DNA from: UBA11346 sp038318565 | GTDB taxonomy: Bacteria; Planctomycetota; UBA11346 | Direction: 5' to 3' | NCBI GenBank assembly: GCA_038318565.1 | Contig: JBBQCI010000018.1 | Span: 1 to 49,550, forward strand | DNA length: 49,550 nucleotides | Part shown: piece after piece, positions 24,849 through 33,458 of the stretch | Layout of the letters: each line of letters opens with the position of its first letter | Position numbering within the stretch: position 1 is the stretch's first letter | Position numbers and translations under genes: made by a program | Notes under the pieces: generated by a model | The model's database searches: none | Told to the model about the DNA's origin: nothing | What the model saw: the letters and a program-made list of their open reading frames with translations, nothing else

Positions 24849-27452
24849 TCAGGTTCCAAACGCGAAGGTGAAGCCGGCCTCGGCGTCGTATCCGACGACC
24901 AGCTTGGGCGGCAGATCGCCAGCTCCGAGACGGGTCAGCACTTCGGTGCTGATGCGCGGCAACAGGCTGCCTGAGATAACATGATCGACGTTACGTGCGC
25001 CGGTCTCAGCCTCGGTACAGCGGGCTGCAACCGCGGCAATGACCGCCTCGTCAAAGACCAGATCCATCTTGTGCGTCGCTTTCATCCGCGCGCTCACCTT
25101 GCCCAGTTTCAGGCGGGCGATGCCCTGCAGGGCATCCTGCTTGAGCGGGAAGAACGGCACGATGGTCATGCGTGCCAGCAGAGCTGGCTTGAAATGTTTG
25201 GACAGAATCGGACGGATTGCCGCGACCAATGCATCGACTGGTGGCATCTCGGGATCATCGCAGGCCTGCATGATCATGTCGGTGGCGAGATTCGAAGTCA
25301 GGAACATCACGGTGTCCTTGAAGTCGATCTCGCGGCCCTCGCCGTCGTTGAGGATGCCCTTGTCGAAGACCTGGTAGAACAGGTTCATCACGTCGAGATC
25401 GGCCTTTTCGACCTCGTCGAGCAGCACGACCGAGTACGGACGCTGGCGTACCGCTTCGGTGAGAACGCCGCCTTCGCCATAGCCGACATAGCCGGGCGGA
25501 CTGCCAACCAGGCGCGAAACCGTGTGTTTCTCCTGGTATTCGCTCATGTTGACCACGGTCATGAAACGTTCACCACCGAACATCAGATCGGCGATCGCGG
25601 TCGCGGTTTCGGTTTTGCCGACGCCCGAGGGTCCGACGAAGAGGAAGATGCCGATCGGCGTCCGCGGATCTTTCAAACCAGCCTTGGCGGCGCGAATGCC
25701 GGTGCCAACGATGCCGTGCACGTGATCCTGGCCGCGAATGCGCTTCTTCAGTTCGTCTTCGAAGGCGAGCAGGGTTTGGGCCTCGTTTTTGACCATTGAG
25801 CCAACTGGCACGCCGGTCCAGTCGCCGATCACCTTGGCGACCACTTCGGGTGTTACTTCGACGTGCATCAACGGGTGCTCGCCCTGCTTGGCCTTCAGCT
25901 CGGCCATCGCCGTTTCAAAGGCGGTTCGCTTGGCGGCATCGGTTGGATTGGCGATCAGCTCAGTACGGGCGGCGATGACCTTGTCGGCCAGGACCTTCTC
26001 GGCCTGCCAAGTCGTGGTCAGCTCGCCGGCCTTGACACGGTCGGCGGCAAGTGCGGCTTCCAATTCGGCCATCGCCTCGGCGTCAAAATTGCCACCAGTG
26101 TCGCGATCGCGCTTGAGCGAGGACACCGCGCGTTCGCGGTCCTGGATGCGGCGTTCGACGGTCTCCAGCTCGCCTGGCTTGGTCGCCAGGGCGACCTTCA
26201 CGCGAGCGGCGGCGGTATCGACCAAGTCGATACCCTTGTCGGGATGCTGGCGGCCGTTGATGTAACGGGCGCCCATCCACGCCGCGGCGTAGAGTGCGTC
26301 GTCGCGGATGACCACGCCATGCGCCTTCTCATACGTGGCACGCAGGCCGCGCAACATGGTGTGGGTCGTAGCGACCGACGGCTCATCGAGTTTGACCAGC
26401 TGGAAGCGACGGGCGAGAGCGGCGTCTTTCTCGAAGTACTTCTTGTACTCGGCCCAGGTGGTGGCGGCGATCGTCTTCATCTCGCCACGGGCCAGCGCAG
26501 GTTTCAGCAGGTTGGCCGCATCGGCAGTTCCAGCGGCGCCACCGGCGCCGATCAGGGTGTGCGCCTCGTCGATGAACAGGACGATCGGCGTCGGCGAGGA
26601 CTTGACCTCTTCCAACACGCCCTTGAGGCGGTTCTCGAACTCGCCCTTCACACTGGCGCCGGCCTGCAGCAGGCCGAGGTCGAGACCGATGATCTTGACA
26701 CCCTTCAGCACATCGGGCACGTCGCCTTCGATGACGCGTAAGGCGAGTCCTTCAACGACGGCCGTCTTGCCGACACCGGGTTCACCGACGCAGATTGGGT
26801 TGTTCTTCCGGCGACGGGCGAGGATGTCGATGATCTGACGGATTTCTTGATCGCGGCCGAAGACTGGATCAACCTTACCTTCCTTGGCCTTGGCTGTGAA
26901 ATCGGTGCAGAATTTGGCGATCGCGCTTTCGCCAGGCTTAGCCGATCCGGGAGCAGCCTTACCCTCGGTCATCTGGGTGGGTTCCTGCGAACTGACGACC
27001 AGCGTATCCAACTTGCGCACCACTTCGTCCGCTGGGATGATCGCCCACAGCTGGGCATAATCGCCGGCGCACAGGCGGGCATCCTTCTTGATCAAAGCGG
27101 CAAGCAGAACGCCAGAGCGCAGGTCGGCGTGGCCGAGTTCCAGCGAAGCGATGATCCAGCCTTCGTTCAACCATTCGATCAGAATGGGCGAGAATACCGG
27201 GCGGCCAGGGTTCCCACCGCGGGCCATGTCGAGAGTTCCCTGCAATGCGCGCGTCAGTCGACCGTGATCGACGCCATAGGCCTTCAGGATCAACCGCATG
27301 TCACCCTGGGGATCCTCAAGCAGGACGCTCAGCAGATGCTCGACCGTCACTTCGTAGTGGCCGCGGTTGACGCACAGCGCTGCCGCCGCCTCCATGGCCT
27401 TCTTCATGGTGGGGGAAAGGCGCGAGATCAGGGTCTTGAGGTTGTCTGACAT
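24849..27452 (-). CDS. clpV: T6SS sheath-disassembly ATPase ClpV (TssH)
   Basis: The protein has 867 residues, the normal ClpV length. It has an N domain with a double Clp-N repeat (~1-155). AAA1 carries Walker A GEPGVGKT (223-230) and Walker B VLFIDEAHTLIGAGG. A middle coiled segment (~410-510) follows, then AAA2 with GPSGVGKTETA and VVLLDEVEKAD. GGAAGTADAANLLKPAL is the ClpV-type replacement of the ClpB sequence, and its T6SS setting separates it from ClpB. ClpV extracts and recycles contracted TssB/TssC sheath in the cytoplasm. It lies 21 bp downstream of tssG and 2 bp upstream of the FliG-C-like gene. Confidence 0.97.
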   Translation of the reverse strand: MSDNLKTLISRLSPTMKKAMEAAAALCVNRGHYEVTVEHLLSVLLEDPQGDMRLILKAYGVDHGRLTRALQGTLDMARGGNPGRPVFSPILIEWLNEGWIIASLELGHADLRSGVLLAALIKKDARLCAGDYAQLWAIIPADEVVRKLDTLVVSSQEPTQMTEGKAAPGSAKPGESAIAKFCTDFTAKAKEGKVDPVFGRDQEIRQIIDILARRRKNNPICVGEPGVGKTAVVEGLALRVIEGDVPDVLKGVKIIGLDLGLLQAGASVKGEFENRLKGVLEEVKSSPTPIVLFIDEAHTLIGAGGAAGTADAANLLKPALARGEMKTIAATTWAEYKKYFEKDAALARRFQLVKLDEPSVATTHTMLRGLRATYEKAHGVVIRDDALYAAAWMGARYINGRQHPDKGIDLVDTAAARVKVALATKPGELETVERRIQDRERAVSSLKRDRDTGGNFDAEAMAELEAALAADRVKAGELTTTWQAEKVLADKVIAARTELIANPTDAAKRTAFETAMAELKAKQGEHPLMHVEVTPEVVAKVIGDWTGVPVGSMVKNEAQTLLAFEDELKKRIRGQDHVHGIVGTGIRAAKAGLKDPRTPIGIFLFVGPSGVGKTETATAIADLMFGGERFMTVVNMSEYQEKHTVSRLVGSPPGYVGYGEGGVLTEAVRQRPYSVVLLDEVEKADLDVMNLFYQVFDKGILNDGEGREIDFKDTVMFLTSNLATDMIMQACDDPEMPPVDALVAAIRPILSKHFKPALLARMTIVPFFPLKQDALQGIARLKLGKVSARMKATHKMDLVFDEAVIAAVAARCTEAETGARNVDHVISGSLLPRISTEVLTRLGAGDLPPKLVVGYDAEAGFTFAFGT

Positions 27453-27473
27453 GGTCCAGGTACTCGTGGAGGT

Positions 27474-28415
27474 TTAGGGGGAGAGGGTGATGGATGCGTC
27501 GTCTGGAGCAGCGCCGTCAAGCCTGGCGTCCCAGCCCATGCGTGCGCCGTTGCCCAGGGCTGCTGGAGGTAGTGCATCGGGCGCGAGGCGGACCTGGACA
27601 TCCCAGTCGAGCAGGTCGCCGTTGAATTCGGTGACGAGTGCCGTGACCGCGGCCATGCCATCGCCGCCGGGCAGGAAGCGCCTGAATGCTGCGGCGCCAA
27701 CCGGGCCGATTTGCACGCGGAATGACGTCGTGTACGAGAGAATCCGATCGCCTGCCAGGCAATCAGCGCCGATGCCGCAATTCGCACTGCCAAGCAAGCC
27801 TTGGCGTTCTGGCGGCAATGCTGTCCAGGTCGGGGCACAGCATTCGATCTCGACCGGCACTCCACCGAGCCAACAGTTCAGCGCCGTGGCCAGTGCTGCG
27901 GTGGATCTCGGCTGTTGTGCAAGCAGGCCGGCGATCGTCAGCATCTCCAGTTCACCGGGCAGATCCGGCGCCGGGAGGTCAGGCGGCATCCCGGCCACCG
28001 CCCTGAGGTAAGCTGCCTGTCCACGCGAGCGCTCGATCCGATATTTGGTCATCACCCGGTAGGCCAGTGACAGCATCCGGTGATTAAATATATCAAGGAA
28101 GTCACGAAGGACCGGCGGATCCTCTGCCAACAACATCTCGGTCAGGAAGGTCGGCAGCGGGCTGGCCTGACCATAGAGGCCGAGAAACGTCGTCTCGACG
28201 TACAAGCGTTCCGGCGACACATCTACGACGGCAGGAAACCGCTCGATGCTGGCGACGTCACTGGTCGGGAAGGCGAAGGACAGCGATGGGCGCAGGCGGA
28301 CCGTCTCGCGCGCAGGCAGCGAGGCAGTACCGATTGGCTCGCCAGCCGCTTCGGCCATGGCTACCGCTTGCACGAAACTCCATTCGGGACCGTCAGGCAG
28401 CATGGCGCTTGTCAT
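27474..28415 (-). CDS. tssG: T6SS baseplate protein TssG
   Basis: At 313 residues it has the usual TssG/ImpH length. The family signatures are clear: FLGLYGQASPLPTFLTE at about 77-93, DFLDIFNHRMLSLAYR (~104-119), and the C-terminal Leu/Gly-rich region with LGNGARMGWDARL. TssG joins two TssF copies and TssE into the baseplate wedge under the sheath. The start is one base after the tssF stop and the stop is 21 bp before clpV, consistent with one operon in the order tssB-C-E-F-G-clpV. Confidence 0.95.
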   Translation of the reverse strand: MTSAMLPDGPEWSFVQAVAMAEAAGEPIGTASLPARETVRLRPSLSFAFPTSDVASIERFPAVVDVSPERLYVETTFLGLYGQASPLPTFLTEMLLAEDPPVLRDFLDIFNHRMLSLAYRVMTKYRIERSRGQAAYLRAVAGMPPDLPAPDLPGELEMLTIAGLLAQQPRSTAALATALNCWLGGVPVEIECCAPTWTALPPERQGLLGSANCGIGADCLAGDRILSYTTSFRVQIGPVGAAAFRRFLPGGDGMAAVTALVTEFNGDLLDWDVQVRLAPDALPPAALGNGARMGWDARLDGAAPDDASITLSP

Positions 28416-28416
28416 G

Positions 28417-30150
28417 TTACATCAGCCGACGCTTGCCCAGGCGAGGCAGGAAACGCATATCAAGGCCACCATCGATGCCCGTTACGTGTAGCCGGCTGAA
28501 GCTGTTCAGGCCTGCATATTGGGCAACGAATTCATCGAAGAGCATGGCAAACAGATGAACCTCGCCCTCGCCATCGAAGTGAGACTCCTTAACCTGAAGG
28601 GTGATGCGGATACCGCGCATCAGCGCACCGTCCGATACGGTCGTGTCCGGCGCTGCGCTGATCGCAACCAGTCCGTCCAGCAGTCGGCGATGCGCGACTC
28701 GTGCCTGCTGGTCGACCAGCGAGCGTACGTTGTAGAGATCGAGCACCGAACGCAGCGTCTCGATGTCGGCCAAGGTCCGCCAATTGAGTCCGAGGTGGGC
28801 AAGCAGACGCCACTCCAGCTGACCACCCAACGGCGGCGGCACGCTGGAGGTCGGCTTGGTGAGGTTGCGCAGTCGCACCCCGGGAGGGCACTGGTCAGTC
28901 ACCAGGTGGACATCGCCGGGCGCAAGGGCCTGAGCCAGACGACCATTCGTACAGGTGACGGTAAAGGAGAGGCTTTCGACGCCAGGAAGCTGACCAGCAA
29001 TGGCCACTTCCAACCTAGTGCCGCTGCCGACCAAGGCTGGTCGACGGCGTATGACATGACCAATAACCCCTGGCTCGGGCGCTCGGCCGCCTCGGAACAT
29101 CCGAGGCACTACCCGTGGGCGGTCCTCACCGCTGACCAGTCCGACAACACCCTCGACCGCAGCGATCTCATAGTGCGTCGGGTCATCTCCCGCCGGAATC
29201 ACCGGGAATTCGGTGCGCCGAGCATCGTAGGTGATTGGGGTCGCCTCGTGGGCGAACAGGTTGACCGCAGGAGTGCAACCCAGCAGCAGATTGGTCTCTG
29301 AAACCTGCGGCAAATGGTCCGGAACCCGATCAAGCGCGAATTCCAGAGTGAACTCGTTGGCATCACCAAGCTGTCCGAGCACCTCTAGGCCACACAGGTC
29401 GGCGAAGAGGAATTTATTGGGAAAGCTGAACCATTCCCGAAGCAGGGAAAATCCAGCGAATGATGCCGGAGCCGCTCCGAGAAGTGCGTCCAACGGATCG
29501 AAGCCGACCGGCCGCACGCAGCGAGGAGGCAGGTGGACGCGACGGCCCTGGGCGAGCGCGGTGACCGCAGTGCAGTGCCGCACCAGACAGACGTGCAGAC
29601 CAGCAGCTATCGCCATCGGTCCGGCGCAGTGGAGGCGCAGGCTGCGTAAGCCGAGAGCTGGCAGCTGAGACGCCTTCATCCCGTCCGGTAGCCGGCACTT
29701 TAGCGTCAGCAAGGCGGGTTGCGTGCTGCGCAACGCCAATCCGGTGATGCGCAGCGGAGTGAGTTCTACCGGGTAGATGGTCTGGAAACGGCAACGGGTT
29801 CCATCCACCGGCGCTGAGTCAACCGGCGTTCCACGGGCGATACGACGGACTTCGCCATCGTTGGCACGCGAGGCTTCGAACTGGATCATGGTGATCGCAG
29901 GAACTGGACGCAGGTAGTGCGGCCAGAGACTCTCGATCAGGGCGTGGGTCAGCTCCGGCAGCTCGTCGTCCAGCTTTTGCCGAAGCCGTCCGGCGACAAA
30001 GGCGAAACCCTCTAGGAGCCGCTCGACGTCAGGATCGCTGCCCGCTTCGGACAGCATATCCGCTGTGCCGGGATGGGCGCGGGCGTACTCCCGGCCCATG
30101 TCGCGCAGCCAAGTCAGCTCGTCATGATAGTAGGTATTAAAGGCCATCAA
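28417..30150 (-). CDS. tssF: T6SS baseplate protein TssF
   Basis: At 577 residues it is typical of TssF/ImpG/VasA. The N terminus FNTYYHDELTWLRDMGREYA, then SDPDVERLLEGFAFVAGRLRQKLDDELPELTHALIESLWPHYLRPVPA, is diagnostic. Later family marks are FAGFSLLREWFSFPNKFLFADL and ATPITYDARRTEF. TssF is the main wedge subunit and contacts TssK and TssG; tssK is absent from this window. It overlaps tssE by four bases (ATGA at 30147-30150) and precedes tssG by one base. Confidence 0.96.
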   Translation of the reverse strand: MMAFNTYYHDELTWLRDMGREYARAHPGTADMLSEAGSDPDVERLLEGFAFVAGRLRQKLDDELPELTHALIESLWPHYLRPVPAITMIQFEASRANDGEVRRIARGTPVDSAPVDGTRCRFQTIYPVELTPLRITGLALRSTQPALLTLKCRLPDGMKASQLPALGLRSLRLHCAGPMAIAAGLHVCLVRHCTAVTALAQGRRVHLPPRCVRPVGFDPLDALLGAAPASFAGFSLLREWFSFPNKFLFADLCGLEVLGQLGDANEFTLEFALDRVPDHLPQVSETNLLLGCTPAVNLFAHEATPITYDARRTEFPVIPAGDDPTHYEIAAVEGVVGLVSGEDRPRVVPRMFRGGRAPEPGVIGHVIRRRPALVGSGTRLEVAIAGQLPGVESLSFTVTCTNGRLAQALAPGDVHLVTDQCPPGVRLRNLTKPTSSVPPPLGGQLEWRLLAHLGLNWRTLADIETLRSVLDLYNVRSLVDQQARVAHRRLLDGLVAISAAPDTTVSDGALMRGIRITLQVKESHFDGEGEVHLFAMLFDEFVAQYAGLNSFSRLHVTGIDGGLDMRFLPRLGKRRLM

Positions 30151-30569
30151 GCATCACGCATGCGCATGCGCCCATCGGGGGTGATGACGGTGAAAAACTT
30201 CACTGGGTCGCGGCGATCGCCACCAGCCAGCTGGGCAGAGATCGAAAAACCGATCGCCAGCCGATGCTCATCACTTCTATCCACGCTGACCAGGACATTG
30301 GTCAAACGCGGCTCGAATCGCTGAATGCAGGTCTTGACCGCACGCAATGCAACATCCGTCGTCGCGGGATAACCACGCATCAGCTCATGCGGGGATGGGA
30401 TCCCCAAATCCGGCTGGGCAGCAGAGTCACCTTGGTGCGAATTGAGGACGCGCTGCAGATTCACCATCACCGACCGCATGATTGCCGCGCGGTCTTCCTT
30501 GATCGTACGTGGCCCCCCTTCACGGGCGGCGTGGGTCAACCGTTCAAACAAGGTGACGTTGTTGAGCAT
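30147..30569 (-). CDS. tssE: T6SS baseplate protein TssE (gp25-like)
   Basis: From ATG 30569 it is 140 residues, the usual TssE length. The frame extends to a TTG at 30620, but that would put the start inside a hairpin, and the added residues (SDRIPTTAWSGCPGLL) are not TssE-like. The body starts MLNNVTLFERL, a standard TssE opening, and includes the gp25 lysozyme-like elements RTIKEDRAAIMRSVMVNLQRVLNSHQG, GIPSPHEL and the final FFTVITPDGRMRMRD. TssE is the wedge protein that first contacts the sheath. It follows tssC after a 72-bp gap that contains a 13-bp hairpin, the only sizeable gap in the operon. Confidence 0.93.
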   Translation of the reverse strand: MLNNVTLFERLTHAAREGGPRTIKEDRAAIMRSVMVNLQRVLNSHQGDSAAQPDLGIPSPHELMRGYPATTDVALRAVKTCIQRFEPRLTNVLVSVDRSDEHRLAIGFSISAQLAGGDRRDPVKFFTVITPDGRMRMRDA

Positions 30570-30593
30570 GAGCAGACCCGGACATCCGGACCA

Positions 30594-30625
30594 CGCCGTT
30601 GTCGGAATGCGATCCGACAACGGCG
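30594..30625 (-). promoter_or_regulatory. 13-bp perfect hairpin between tssC and tssE
   Basis: CGCCGTTGTCGGA (30594-30606) and its exact complement TCCGACAACGGCG (30613-30625) surround a 6-base loop. In the mRNA this is a very stable stem just after the tssC stop. No U-run follows, so it is not a classical terminator; a partial terminator or a 3'-end-stabilising element after the highly needed sheath genes fits better. Confidence 0.7.
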
Positions 30626-30641
30626 CGGCCGGAACGACCGG

Positions 30642-32099
30642 TCATTTCTTGTCGAGTTTGCCGACCAGCGACAGGGTGAACGAGGCACCCATGTACTTGA
30701 AGTGCGGCTGCACCTTCATGCCGACTTTGTACCAGCCGGCTTCGCCGGGCACATCCTCGACGGTAATCTCAGCGGAACGCAGCGGGTGGGTATTGCGCAC
30801 ATCGTCGGACGGATTGTCGAGCGCGGCCACATACTGGTTGATCCAGGTCGACAGCTCGCGCTGCAACTGGTTCTTATCCTTCCACGAGCCGATCTGCTCG
30901 CGCTGCAGGACCTTGATGTAATGGGCAAGACGATTGACCACGAACAGGTAGGGCAGCTGGGTGCCAAGACGGAAGTTCGTCTCAGCTTGCTTGCCTTCAG
31001 CGCTCTGGCCAAAATTCTTCGGCTTCTGGCACGAATTGGCAGAGAAGAAGCAGGCGTTGTCGCTGCCCTTGCGCATCGACAAGCTGATGAATCCCTCTTC
31101 GGACAGCTCGTACTCGCGCCGTTCAGAAATCATGCATTCGGTCGGTACTTTGGTCTCGATCGCACCCATCGATTCGTACTGGTGCAACGGCAGGTTCTCG
31201 ACCGCGCCGCCGCTCTGGGGTCCGATGATGTTCGGGCACCAGCGGTACTTGGCGAAGCTGTCGGCAAGGCGACTGGCGAGCGCGAATGCGGTGTTGCCCC
31301 AGGCATAAGCGTCGTGGTCGCCCTTGACGCTCTCCTGGTAGTTGAAGGCCTTGACCGGAACGGTCTCCGGTCCGTACGGCAGCCGCAGCAGGAAGCGCGG
31401 AGCAGTAAGGCCGACGCTACGCGCATCGTCAGATTCGCGGAACGACCGCCAACGGGCGTACTGGGGGCCTTCGAACAACGACTTGAGGTCGTTGAGCTTG
31501 GGCAGCTCGGTGAAGCTCTTCACGCCGAAGAACTTCGGCGAGGCCGAGGATAGGAACGGTGCGTGCGTCATGGTGGCGACGCTGGCCATCTTCTGCAGTA
31601 GGGCGATGTCCTGAGGCCCCGAGCCGAATTCGTAATTGCCGACGATGGCGCCATAGGGCTCGCCACCGAACTGCCCGAACTCGGCGGTGTAGGCGGTTTT
31701 GTAGAGGCCAGACTTGACCAGTTCCGGTGCATCTTCGAAGTCGGCCTGCAGATCGTCCTTCGAGACATTCACCAGCTCGATCTTCACGTTCTCGCGGAAG
31801 TTGGTCCGGTCGACCAGCATCTTCAGCGAACGCCAGGAGCTTTCCAGTTTCTGGAACTCGGCGTGGTGCATGATCGCATCGAGCTGGGTCGACAACTTCT
31901 CGTCCAGCTGGGCGATCATCGCGTCGATCATGCTCTTGTCGACCTTGGCGTCGGTCTTGCCCTTAACGAGCTCGGCGACCAGGGCCTCTACTCCGCGACG
32001 GGCGAGGCCATAGCCCTCGTCGGCCGGAGCCATGTTGGTCTCGGTCATGATGGCGTCGAGGAGGTTCCCGCCGCCAGCTGCTGCTGCTTCAGTGCTCAT
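30642..32099 (-). CDS. tssC: T6SS contractile sheath large subunit TssC (VipB)
   Basis: At 485 residues it is full-length. Family landmarks are LSTQLDAIMHHAEFQKLESSWRSLKMLV (~70-97), FGGEPYGAIVGNYEF, the FGVKSF segment, RWRSFRE, RFLLRLPYG, FNYQE, GPQSGGAVENLP and the C-terminal YKVGMKVQPHFKYMGASFTLSLVGKL. TssC and TssB polymerise into the contractile sheath around the Hcp tube in the cytoplasm. It begins 38 bp after tssB. The 13-bp hairpin after its stop may set expression above that of the baseplate genes. Confidence 0.98.
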   Translation of the reverse strand: MSTEAAAAGGGNLLDAIMTETNMAPADEGYGLARRGVEALVAELVKGKTDAKVDKSMIDAMIAQLDEKLSTQLDAIMHHAEFQKLESSWRSLKMLVDRTNFRENVKIELVNVSKDDLQADFEDAPELVKSGLYKTAYTAEFGQFGGEPYGAIVGNYEFGSGPQDIALLQKMASVATMTHAPFLSSASPKFFGVKSFTELPKLNDLKSLFEGPQYARWRSFRESDDARSVGLTAPRFLLRLPYGPETVPVKAFNYQESVKGDHDAYAWGNTAFALASRLADSFAKYRWCPNIIGPQSGGAVENLPLHQYESMGAIETKVPTECMISERREYELSEEGFISLSMRKGSDNACFFSANSCQKPKNFGQSAEGKQAETNFRLGTQLPYLFVVNRLAHYIKVLQREQIGSWKDKNQLQRELSTWINQYVAALDNPSDDVRNTHPLRSAEITVEDVPGEAGWYKVGMKVQPHFKYMGASFTLSLVGKLDKK

Positions 32100-32137
32100 G
32101 GTGTATCCGTGTGTATCGTAGTAGGTTAATTGCCGGT

Positions 32138-32620
32138 TCAGGTCGGCTTGGCGCCGAGTTCAGCCAGCACGGCCGCACGAGCGGTCTCATCCTGGATGAT
32201 TGCCTGGATCTTCTTGCGGAATGCCGGGATGTTGCCGAGCGGTCCTTTGAGAGCATTAAGCGCCTCGCGCAGCTCGAGCATTTTCGCCATCTCAGGTACC
32301 TGACGCGCGACCGCCTCGGGTCCGAAATCATTGATTGTCTTGAACTCCAGCTGGACGGGCAGTTCGCCGTCGCCCGACAGGGTGTTCTTGGCCCCCATCT
32401 GCAGCTTCAGCTTTTGAGCAGCAAGCACGTCGTTGAAGTTGTCCTTGTTGATGCTCACCGGCTTGCGCTGTTCGAGCGGCGTACTGTCAGCACGCTGGGT
32501 GAAATCACCGAGGACAAGCATCTTAAAGGGAAGCTCCTTCTCCTCTGATGCGCCACCGGTGTCGGACTTGTAGACGATGTTGACGCGTTCCTTCGGTGCG
32601 ATCGATCCTTCGCTAGCCAT
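32138..32620 (-). CDS. tssB: T6SS contractile sheath small subunit TssB (VipA)
   Basis: The product is 160 residues from ATG 32620, which has a strong ribosome-binding site (AAGGAGGAACC). The longer frame to 32674 is untranslated leader. It shows TssB features: KERVNIVYKSDTGG, KELPFKMLVLGDFTQRADSTPLEQRKPVSINKDNFNDVL, ELPVQLEFKTINDFGPEAVARQVPE, and the KLELREALNALKGPLGN-type C-terminal helices. It interlocks with TssC strand by strand to make the sheath protomer. It is the first gene of the leftward T6SS operon and is divergent from hcp. Confidence 0.97.
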   Translation of the reverse strand: MASEGSIAPKERVNIVYKSDTGGASEEKELPFKMLVLGDFTQRADSTPLEQRKPVSINKDNFNDVLAAQKLKLQMGAKNTLSGDGELPVQLEFKTINDFGPEAVARQVPEMAKMLELREALNALKGPLGNIPAFRKKIQAIIQDETARAAVLAELGAKPT

Positions 32621-32860
32621 AGGTTCCTCCTTGAAAGGGTTTGGCGCTGGGAAGGTATGGTGATGACCCAGCATGCAAGGTCATTAGCTGCATCAGCGAA
32701 CGGGACTGCTATAGAGGCCAAACGAAGCACTTCATCACTTGCACGACGGTCCTGAATATCCTTTATAGGGGCAAGTGCTGTGGTCACTTGACAAGGCAAT
32801 TGGCCGGCCTAACAGATAAACTCCTCATCGCAGACACTACCCTTTTACGGAGTTCCACTC
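32621..32860. promoter_or_regulatory. Divergent promoter region between tssB and hcp
   Basis: The 240 bp hold no gene. On the hcp side there is an exact TTGACA at 32788-32793, but no good -10 hexamer at 16-18 bp. CACTTGC (32736-32742) and GCAAGTG (32771-32777) form a spaced inverted repeat of 7 bp that could bind a regulator. I see no sigma-54 type site. The two promoters cannot be placed exactly. Confidence 0.4.
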
Positions 32861-33313
32861 ATGGCTTACGCACCACACCTCGTCCTCAAGATCGAAGGCC
32901 AGACGGTCAAGGGCTGCAGCACGCAGCAGACTGGCAAGGGCACTGAACTGCTGTCCTTCAACCTCGGCGCCGACCTTCCCTTCGACAACCAGGCCGGCGT
33001 GGCTCACGGACGGGTCCAGTACTCGCCGATCTCGATCGCCAAGCGGATGGACGAGGACAGCACCATCCTACTGACGGCCATGAGCCAGCAGAAGAAGTCC
33101 AGTGGCGAAATCCAATTCTTCCGCGCTACCGAGAAGGAAAAGGACGAACACTACCTGACGATCAAGTTCGACAACGCGCGCATCACCAGCATCAATCTCG
33201 CCCCCATGTCGGATCCGCCGACCGAGATGGTCACGTTCAACTACCGCACCATCGAAGTGAACTGGCTCAAGCCGTCCAAGCCGTTCAAAGACGACTGGAT
33301 GAACTCGAAGTAG
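32861..33313 (+). CDS. hcp: T6SS tube protein Hcp (TssD)
   Basis: The 150-residue protein has the Hcp beta-barrel pattern: HLVLKIEGQTVKG, VQYSPISIAKRMDEDSTILLTAMSQQK, IQFFRATEKEKDEHYLTIKFDNARITSINLAP and VTFNYRTIEVNWL. Hexamers of Hcp stack into the inner tube that the sheath drives out. Alone among the T6SS genes it points right, giving it its own promoter, and it is closed off by a 19-bp-stem terminator 17 bp after its stop, as expected for a protein needed in large excess. No effector extension is present. Confidence 0.96.
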   Translation: MAYAPHLVLKIEGQTVKGCSTQQTGKGTELLSFNLGADLPFDNQAGVAHGRVQYSPISIAKRMDEDSTILLTAMSQQKKSSGEIQFFRATEKEKDEHYLTIKFDNARITSINLAPMSDPPTEMVTFNYRTIEVNWLKPSKPFKDDWMNSK

Positions 33314-33330
33314 TTCACGTCGTCCTGTCG

Positions 33331-33371
33331 AACACCACGACCCATCCGGCTTCCGGATGGGTCGTGGTGTT
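33331..33371 (+). terminator. Rho-independent terminator of hcp
   Basis: A perfect 19-bp stem with arms 33331-33349 and 33353-33371 and a three-base loop begins 17 bp after the hcp stop. Only a short T-run (TTT) follows, so the terminator is strong by stem and weak by tract. The inverted repeat could serve both directions, since rtcA ends convergently at 33459. The 87 bp between it and rtcA hold nothing else. Confidence 0.85.
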
Positions 33372-33458
33372 TCTGGCACCGGTCAGTCAACCGCGATCTC
33401 CTCTCGGCGACCTCGGCAAACGAAAAAGCCCCGCAGATCGGGAAGGCACCTGGCCGCT

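Noticed and set aside
30264..31553. Long plus-strand frame of 429 residues opposite tssE and tssC
   Set aside because: Antisense shadow of highly conserved T6SS genes.
32788..32820. TTGACA with downstream AT-rich bases as a firm hcp promoter
   Set aside because: The nearest TATAAT-like hexamer (GATAAA) is 21 bp away, too far for a normal sigma-70 promoter; kept only as part of the divergent region.
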